Of a stretch of DNA of 58,898 nucleotides, positions 52,626 through 58,898 are shown piece after piece; position 1 is the first letter of the stretch; each line of letters starts with the position of its first letter. The position numbers and the translations under genes are program-made. Below the pieces are notes generated by a model that was not told where the DNA came from, did not search any database, and was given only the letters and a program-made list of their open reading frames with translations. This DNA is from Chryseobacterium sp. c4a (GTDB lineage Bacteria; Bacteroidota; Bacteroidia; Flavobacteriales; Weeksellaceae), in NCBI RefSeq assembly GCF_009900745.1, contig NZ_WXVU01000026.1, positions 1 through 58,898 of the forward strand, in the 5' to 3' direction.

Positions 52626-54521
52626 TTAATGCTTTGCCCACCAAAGAGGAGTAAGTACGGCATCTTGTCCGCCCAGTAACTGTACGGCTTTCGTATACCC
52701 ATTCTGATCTGTATTTCTGAAAGTACTTGGATATCTCAACCTCTGAGGAAAATTCTGAATAGAATTGGTCATATAATTCCCTGAATTAAGATTAGGTAAA
52801 TTAACCAACGGAGTTTCTATTGCAGGGTTCTCAAAGAAAGGCAGTCCCAGTCTTCTCTGATCACTCCATGACTCCAGCGGAAGCCATGGCATATTGGCGA
52901 TATACTTTTGCGTAATGATTTTGGTAAGCTTATCATTTTTCACTGAACCGTTTTTGTAAATGGTATTGGCCGGATATTTAATCTCAACAGAAACCATATT
53001 GCCTGTAGAAGGGTCTTTATAATTCATCGTATGGCTAGCTCCCGGTTCTGTTACATGCGTATAAGCTACTGAAGTTCCGTCACGGTTATAATCCGTTGAA
53101 GCAATATACTGAGTATAGAATTGTGATACTCCATTATAATCAAAACTATCTTGAATTCCTTTATTATAAGCAGCAACATCACTCATAGGAACAGACCAGC
53201 CTTTTAGAGCTGCTTCTGCCATCAGGAAATAAGTCTCCCAGCTTGCAAAGAAAATTCTGGAATTTTTCCCCTCTCTATATTGTTTCCCTAAAGCAGGCAT
53301 GCAACCAATAACCCCTCTCAATCCGTTTCTCTGTCCTTTTACTCCCCAGCTTCCTATTGTAGTTGCATTCCATGTATTCACCGTGTTGATTGTAACTTTA
53401 GAACCATTGGCAAACGTTAAATCACCCTGATTGGTAGTCGCCTGGTTTGTAGTAGTAGGATAAAGTGAATAAATTGGACTGGTAAGATCCCCCGGAATAT
53501 AAAATGTTTTATAAGCTCTTGGGTCTATTTTATTCGGAAGCCCATCCAGCCAATATCCGGCACTTGGATCATTGGTCATTGTAGAGAATTGTTCATCATA
53601 TTTTATACCGATATAATCAGAATTTTTCACTGCTGTATGTTGTGCAGCCGGCAGCTGATCTGTAGAATTGATCCCTCCTAAGCCAATATACATATTATTA
53701 AGGGTAGCTGATAAAATCTGAGAATTCCATTCTCTGGACATCACCCCTGATAAAGGATTCCAACCGATATCTTCTTTAACTTTAAAATTATCGTCACTTG
53801 TACTGATAAGCATATTAGAATTGGCTGCATCTTCAAACTCTGTTTTTGCTTTTGCAGGATCCACTTCTGATATCCTCATGGCAATTCTCATTCTCATAGA
53901 GTTGGCATATTTTACCCATTGCCCCCACTTAAATCCATAGGCCATATCATAAGCATTAGGATTGGTAGGAACCGGTTGCTTAACATCCATTTTAGCCGCT
54001 GCATCTTTCAATTCATTTAAAATAAAATAATAGACTTCTTTTTCGGAATCAAATCCAGGGTTTACTCCTTTAAATGCCTGAATAGGCTGCGGACCAAAGT
54101 TATCAGAAAATTCACTCATTAAATAAGCTCTCCAGATTCTGGCCACCTGAATAAGATTATCATAATGAGGTTTGCCCTGACCTATGGCTTTCTTTTCATT
54201 GGCAATTTCAATAGTTGCATTGGCATTATTCAGCCATTCTGAAATTCCTTTCCAGTATTCTACAGTCCAGGAATCATCATATGATCCCCCTGCTATTCCT
54301 GTTGTAAAGTGTTGTCTCGAGGCCGTTTTCCAATACAAAACAAAAGTACGTTCTGCAATATTGGGATCCTGCTGAGCTCCTAAAATGGAGTTGTTTAAAA
54401 AATATTCCGGTTCGGCCTTATTAATATCTACCGAGAACGGATCATTATTGATTTCTTCAAAATCATTACATGAAGTACAAACTACAGCCAATGCAATGAG
54501 AGATAAAATATATTTTTTCAT
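52626..54521 (-). CDS. SusD/RagB-family lipoprotein (third pair)
   Basis: The 631-residue protein is longer than the other two. It has a lipoprotein signal (MKKYILSLIALAVVCTSC, then NDFEEINNDPF). It shows SusD-like_2 features: LIQVARIWRAYLMSEFSDNFG, FKWGQWVKYANSMRMRIAMRISEVDP, WETYFLMAEAALKGWSVP, and a final RLRYPSTFRN segment. It pairs with the SusC-like protein encoded 16 bp upstream. No enzyme gene is attached, so the substrate cannot be guessed. Confidence 0.9.
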   Translation of the reverse strand: MKKYILSLIALAVVCTSCNDFEEINNDPFSVDINKAEPEYFLNNSILGAQQDPNIAERTFVLYWKTASRQHFTTGIAGGSYDDSWTVEYWKGISEWLNNANATIEIANEKKAIGQGKPHYDNLIQVARIWRAYLMSEFSDNFGPQPIQAFKGVNPGFDSEKEVYYFILNELKDAAAKMDVKQPVPTNPNAYDMAYGFKWGQWVKYANSMRMRIAMRISEVDPAKAKTEFEDAANSNMLISTSDDNFKVKEDIGWNPLSGVMSREWNSQILSATLNNMYIGLGGINSTDQLPAAQHTAVKNSDYIGIKYDEQFSTMTNDPSAGYWLDGLPNKIDPRAYKTFYIPGDLTSPIYSLYPTTTNQATTNQGDLTFANGSKVTINTVNTWNATTIGSWGVKGQRNGLRGVIGCMPALGKQYREGKNSRIFFASWETYFLMAEAALKGWSVPMSDVAAYNKGIQDSFDYNGVSQFYTQYIASTDYNRDGTSVAYTHVTEPGASHTMNYKDPSTGNMVSVEIKYPANTIYKNGSVKNDKLTKIITQKYIANMPWLPLESWSDQRRLGLPFFENPAIETPLVNLPNLNSGNYMTNSIQNFPQRLRYPSTFRNTDQNGYTKAVQLLGGQDAVLTPLWWAKH

Positions 54522-54537
54522 GATGTTATTATTAATA

Positions 54538-57435
54538 TTAAAAGCCTAAGGTGATAGAGAATAAATAAGATCTCGTCGTTGGGAATGCCAGATTTTCAAA
54601 TCCTACAGCATTAGAATTAATGGCAAAGACAGATTCAGGATCTATTCCTTTTGCTTTACTATAAATCATCCAGACATTATTTGCTGTAAAGGAAACTTTA
54701 GCACTCTGCAATGCCAGCTTTTGAAAGATACTTTTAGGGAAATTATAAGATACCTGAACATTTCTTAACCTGATATTGGTGGCATCATAGATATTCTGCT
54801 CCGTAATACCTAGATTTCCTGCCATTACAGCCGCCCAATAATCCTGTTGGGTAATTTCCTTTGTATTGTTGATAAAACCTCCATTTTGCTGTACAACTGC
54901 ATCAAGAATAAAATTGTCTCTTCTTCCTCCAGGAGCTGTATCAGCAGCAAGTCCTACTTTCTGTAATGCGGATTGGGTAGACGAATAGAATTTCCCACCA
55001 ATTCTCCCATCGATAAGGAAAGAAAGTCCAAAATTCTTATAGGCAAAGCTATTGGTAATTCCAAACAATGCTCTTGGTGTCTGATCTCCTAAATAATATT
55101 GTTCCGCAGTGGCCTGAGGTAGACCATTCAATCCCACAATAAGCTTTCCATAATGAGGACTGTTAGTATCTTCTACTCTTAAAAACTTTGTCCCGTAAAT
55201 AGATCCATAAGGCATACCTACTTCTGCAAAAAAGCCAACGTTATCAAATCCAGCCAAAGGGTATTTTAAAACCTCTCCGTCTATTCTGTCAATCGTACTT
55301 TTCAATTTAGAGAAATTTGCATTGACGTTCCATGTAAAGTTTTCTTTCTTGAAAATGTCTGTATTCAAAACAACTTCAATTCCACTATTACTAAGACCTC
55401 CTGAGCTTATCTTTCGATACTCATACCCCGAAAGCGGATTCATAGGTAAATCTATGAGCTGATTGGTTGCGGTATTCCTGAAATAACTTACATCCAAAGA
55501 AATCCTGTTGAAGAATTTAAGATCAGCTCCCACTTCAAAAGTTTTAAGTTTCTCAGCATGCAGGTTAGAATCATAAAGAATTTTCTTTCTGCCAAGAATG
55601 GCATGTCCGCCTGGATCTGCCCCCAGTTTGTAAGTATTGTATAGTTCGTAAGGATTTAAAGAATTTCCGGTTATCGCATAGGCAGCACGAAGCTTAGCAA
55701 AAGTTAATACTTTAGAAGTAGTACCATTTAGCTTATCCAGCATCTCTGTTAATACTAAAGATGTACTGATAGAAGGGTAAAAATAAGATCTGTTCTCAAG
55801 GATGAGGGTGGAAGACCAGTCATTTCTTGCGGTAGCATTGATAAACCAATACCCATCATAATTAATTTCCGCATTGGCAAATACAGAATTGATTTTTTTC
55901 CAGAAATCCACCTCATTATTAGCAATACCAGCAATATCACTTGTATTATTTACACTGAATACATTGGGAACAATCAAGCTTTGGGTACTAAAGTACAAGG
56001 CTTTCGTTCTGCTTTCCATCATTTGTCCATATACAGAAAGTGATCCACCCCATTTTCCAAATAAATGATCTTTTTTCGCTGTAAGACTTGCTATATAATT
56101 ATTCTCATAAAACTTTTCTTCACTGGTTGCATAAGAATTCTTTCGTGAAGAACCTGTCCATACTCTTGCATCTGCATTTAAAGCATAAAAGTCTGTCCCT
56201 ATCCTTACATCACCACTCAACCAGTCATTAAACTGGTACTTAAGGTATCCATTTAAGAGAAATCTATCTTTCTTATCTGCATTAAGGCCATTATAAGCAG
56301 ACCAATAAGGATTGATACCATTAGGAGTAATCCATCTTGACTTTATATTATTCTGAGTCTGCCCTTCTCTATAATCTCTTACATCAATATTCTGAGGCAT
56401 GAGAAGAATATTTGGATAGTAATTACCATCTCCTTTGCCTCCTGAAGGTCTGTTATTAGCCTTTGTACTTATATATTGAACCTTTACTTCAGAAGTCCAT
56501 CTTTTATTCGCCCCAAAATTTGAGTTCATCTTAGCCATAAAATTAAATCTCTCAAATTTAGAATTAGGAACCTGGCTGTTATCATTCAAATAATTGGCTG
56601 AAGTATATAAGCTTGTCCCTTCTCCTAAATTTTCCTGGAAACTTAACGTGTGTTGTGAACTTATTCCTGTCTTAAAGAAATTTTTCAGATTATCATACCT
56701 TTTACCTCCTTCCAAAGCAGGGCCCCAGGAACTGGAATTATCACTTGTTGCAGAATTGGCTACCCCATTGAGCCCTAACCCAAAACTATGTTGCATATCT
56801 GGTTTCATAAACAACGTTTCAAAACCTAAACTTGTAGAATAGGTAATGCCCAGACCACCTTTTCTCTTTCCCGTTTTGGTGGTGATCAGGATCACCCCGT
56901 TTCCTCCTCTGGATCCGTACAAAGCAGAAGCAGCTCCTCCTTTAAGAACAGACATGCTTTCTATATCGTCGGCATTAATATCAGCTAACCCATTTCCCAT
57001 GTCCAAATCCGGATTCCAGAAGTCATTATTAAAGTATCCGTCATTCTGTTTTGCTTTTGAGCCTGCACTATTGCTTAATGGTACTCCATCAACTACAATA
57101 AGAGGCTGATTATCCCCTTTAAGCGAGTTGAACCCTCTAAGGTTTATCTTTGATGAAGAAGCGGCTCCAAAGCCTCCTTTTATAACCTGAAGACCTGCAA
57201 CTTTACCTACCAAAGCATTGGTTACATTTGTCTCTTTAGCATCAACCAATGTTTGACCTTTTACATCCTGAAATGAATATCCAAGAGTTTTTTTCTCCTT
57301 TTTAGCACCGTAGGCTGTTACAACAACTTCATCAATTTTTCCAACTTTAGTAGAATCTGTACGTTGTGCAGACAATTCAGTAAAGCAAAAAAATAAAGCT
57401 GAAAGAAGTCCTACTTTAATGATCATTCTATTCAT
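54538..57435 (-). CDS. SusC/RagA-family TonB-dependent receptor (third pair)
   Basis: The 965-residue protein has a signal peptide (about 1-23, ELSAQ) and no carboxypeptidase-regulatory-like domain. The TonB box and plug are IDEVVVTAYGAKKEKKTLGYS, NQPLIVVDGVPLSN and ESMSVLKGGAASALYGSRGGNGVILITTK. A barrel follows, ending LFSITLGF. It is the import channel of the pair with the gene at 52626-54521. A -7-like box lies 24 bp before the start codon. Confidence 0.93.
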   Translation of the reverse strand: MNRMIIKVGLLSALFFCFTELSAQRTDSTKVGKIDEVVVTAYGAKKEKKTLGYSFQDVKGQTLVDAKETNVTNALVGKVAGLQVIKGGFGAASSSKINLRGFNSLKGDNQPLIVVDGVPLSNSAGSKAKQNDGYFNNDFWNPDLDMGNGLADINADDIESMSVLKGGAASALYGSRGGNGVILITTKTGKRKGGLGITYSTSLGFETLFMKPDMQHSFGLGLNGVANSATSDNSSSWGPALEGGKRYDNLKNFFKTGISSQHTLSFQENLGEGTSLYTSANYLNDNSQVPNSKFERFNFMAKMNSNFGANKRWTSEVKVQYISTKANNRPSGGKGDGNYYPNILLMPQNIDVRDYREGQTQNNIKSRWITPNGINPYWSAYNGLNADKKDRFLLNGYLKYQFNDWLSGDVRIGTDFYALNADARVWTGSSRKNSYATSEEKFYENNYIASLTAKKDHLFGKWGGSLSVYGQMMESRTKALYFSTQSLIVPNVFSVNNTSDIAGIANNEVDFWKKINSVFANAEINYDGYWFINATARNDWSSTLILENRSYFYPSISTSLVLTEMLDKLNGTTSKVLTFAKLRAAYAITGNSLNPYELYNTYKLGADPGGHAILGRKKILYDSNLHAEKLKTFEVGADLKFFNRISLDVSYFRNTATNQLIDLPMNPLSGYEYRKISSGGLSNSGIEVVLNTDIFKKENFTWNVNANFSKLKSTIDRIDGEVLKYPLAGFDNVGFFAEVGMPYGSIYGTKFLRVEDTNSPHYGKLIVGLNGLPQATAEQYYLGDQTPRALFGITNSFAYKNFGLSFLIDGRIGGKFYSSTQSALQKVGLAADTAPGGRRDNFILDAVVQQNGGFINNTKEITQQDYWAAVMAGNLGITEQNIYDATNIRLRNVQVSYNFPKSIFQKLALQSAKVSFTANNVWMIYSKAKGIDPESVFAINSNAVGFENLAFPTTRSYLFSITLGF

Positions 57436-57458
57436 AATTATATTTAATGTTTGGGAAT

Positions 57459-57466
57459 CAAATATA
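57459..57466 (-). promoter_or_regulatory. -7 element before the third SusC-like gene
   Basis: TATATTTG on the minus strand fits TAnnTTTG, but no TTG is found at the expected -33 position. This suggests an activator or a weak promoter. Confidence 0.4.
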
Positions 57467-57724
57467 ACATTTTAACAGTATTTAATATCATACTAACAAA
57501 AATTAAGCTAAAATATTGAAATATCGCTGATACAATTAAAGTTATACTTTCATATTTGAAAAAATAGATTCGATTTTAATAGAAATAGATCATTTTTGAA
57601 TGCAAAAAAGTTTAAGAGCAATAAGTAATTTATAACGAATGATAAATATTGGTATGATACTTTAGATTATCAGTACTGCTCACGCTTTGTCATCTCGTAG
57701 ATAATCTAGAAAAATATAAATGTC
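57467..57724. other. AT-rich gene-free stretch
   Basis: I see no gene, RNA or clear repeat here. Upstream of the SusC-like gene, TTAACA-like hexamers occur by chance-level AT richness. Confidence 0.4.
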
Positions 57725-58345
57725 AGCCCTGGCTGGTATATTTCTACAGTGTTTACTCTATTCAATAGAAGTGGGCTTTAGCCCGCTTTATCATTCACAA
57801 GCAATCCAATGGCTTTAGCCAAAACCTATAATACAAAGAAAGAATAGAGCTTAGTAAGCATCATTCACTGATGATATAAAAAAGAACTGCCTAAAATAAG
57901 AAGCATTCCTGCTTATTCGCTCTCTTTATTATCCTGCAGGGATCTCGGCAACATTAGCCCTGGCTGATATATTTTACAGTGTTCTCTCCATTCAATAGGA
58001 GTGGGCTTTAGCCCGCTTTATCATTCACAAGCAATCCAATGGCTTTAGCCAAAACCTATAATACAAAGAAAGAATAGAGCTTAATAAAAAACATCATTCA
58101 ATGATGATATAAAAAAGAGCTACCTAAAATAAGAAGTATTCCTGCTTATTCACTCTCTTTATTATCCCGCAGGGATCTAGACAACGCTAGCCCTTGCTGG
58201 TATATTTCTACAGTGTTCTCTCGATTCAATAGAAGTGGGCTTTAGCCCGCTTTATCATTTACAAACAATCCAATGGCTTTAGCCAAAACCTATAATACAA
58301 AGAAAGAAAGAATGAATGAATGAATAGAGCTTAGTAAATACTATT
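57725..58345. repeat. Tandem repeats of 231-233 bp, two full units and a partial third
   Basis: Units begin at 57725, 57956 and 58189, each with AGCCC-TGCTGGTATAT. Each contains the palindromes GGGCTTTAGCCC and GGCTTTAGCC and an AATACAAAGAAAG segment; the first two also carry a small ATCATTCA-TGATGAT palindrome that the third has lost. The third unit stops near 58345 and carries an expanded GAAT tract (58310-58325) absent from the other two. No frame crosses the repeats. They lie directly downstream of an rRNA operon. Confidence 0.9.
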
Positions 58346-58473
58346 CACGGATTTCCATACTCCTGTTGAGATCATTACAGGATAACAAGATACGGGGAAT
58401 AACGATAATAGAATAATGATAAGGAATAGATGGTAGTGGTTGGTGGTGTACTCCCTAAAGTATAAAGCAAAAA

Positions 58474-58505
58474 AAAATCCTCTATCTTTCGATAAAGGAT
58501 TTTTA
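58474..58505 (-). terminator. Terminator of the rRNA operon
   Basis: On the minus strand ATCCT-t-TATC pairs with GATA-g-AGGAT around GAAA, followed by a run of T. It lies just after the 5S gene. Confidence 0.8.
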
Positions 58506-58516
58506 AAAATAAAATA

Positions 58517-58623
<107 letters not shown>

Positions 58624-58800
58624 CTAAAGGTTGTATATAGCATCTGGCTATTTGCTGCTAGCTTTTGGCTCTTTTGCCAATCGCTAAATGCTTTATGCCA
58701 ATTGCGTTTTTAAGCGATAAAAACTTTCACAAAGACAAAACCTTTACTGCGCATAAAGTACTTGTCTATTTATATTATAATTTTAGATATAGCAACCATA

Positions 58801-58898
58801 GGCTATAAATCTACGGGTAATTAGTACTACTTGGCTATGACATTACTGTCTTTACACCTATAGCCTATCAACGTCGTCATCTACAACGACCCTTAAAA
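58801..58898 (-). rRNA. rrl: 23S ribosomal RNA, 3' end (partial)
   Basis: The minus strand at the right edge reads GTAGATGACGACGTTGATAGG and then GTACTAATTACCCG, the conserved 3' end of 23S rRNA. The gene continues beyond the window. The 3' boundary is approximate. The 58624-58800 spacer to 5S holds no tRNA. Confidence 0.9.

Noticed and set aside
57459..57515. PHO-box-like TTAACA repeats upstream of the third SusC-like gene
   Set aside because: The hexamers are imperfect, the spacing varies (10-11 bp), and the region is so AT-rich that chance matches are expected.
57725..58345. CRISPR array
   Set aside because: Repeat units are over 230 bp, almost identical along their length and without spacers.

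Overview
The window reads as chromosomal DNA of a Bacteroidota bacterium of class Flavobacteriia, most likely Chryseobacterium or a close relative. The evidence is low G+C, three SusC/SusD pairs, type IX secretion C-terminal domains, promoters of the Bacteroidota type (TTTG, about 19 bp, TAnnTTTG), GIN and DUF4252 proteins, and a type B L31. The genus is inferred from protein style, not from a search.

Left part (1-10.8 kb): an IS3-type orfA cut by the left edge, a decayed toxin/lipoprotein cassette, then a four-gene minus-strand operon whose genes all overlap. In transcription order it encodes a TPR protein, a lamin-tail-domain protein with a type IX sorting signal, a 2255-residue SpvB/RHS polymorphic toxin ending in an HELVH metallopeptidase-like tip, and a secreted putative immunity protein. 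The decayed cassette (241-717) resembles the end of this toxin and looks like an older tip displaced downstream.

11-29 kb: a DUF4407 membrane coiled-coil protein coupled to a soluble protein that appears to join a Clp/Hsp100-type ATPase to an FtsH-type (M41) peptidase; a secreted tail-collar protein with a type IX partner; guaB; an ECF sigma/anti-sigma/DUF4252 operon; a GlmU-like transferase; rpmE2; a lipoprotein with a MazG-like pyrophosphohydrolase; aroA between two long perfect inverted repeats; and small secreted proteins.

28-47 kb: a phosphorus-scavenging neighbourhood. It has a PI-PLC-like lipoprotein, a minus-strand SusC-SusD-(GDPD/alkaline phosphatase) operon, and a plus-strand SusC-SusD-phosphocholine phospholipase C set. 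Both SusC promoters carry 11-bp-periodic repeats that could be PHO boxes. An SDR enzyme, a WG-repeat-like protein and an Omp85-family protein lie between them.

47-52.5 kb: the best candidate for an undescribed system. A compact plus-strand operon encodes two related small secreted beta proteins and a third one, a two-domain chaperone-like protein, and a 916-residue outer-membrane barrel with N-terminal Ig-like and C-terminal carboxypeptidase-regulatory-like domains. The layout matches a chaperone-usher fimbrial operon, but the proteins do not look like classical members.

Right end: a third SusC/SusD pair (minus), about 0.6 kb of tandem 231-233-bp repeats, and the 3' end of an rRNA operon on the minus strand (5S, then the start of 23S at the edge).
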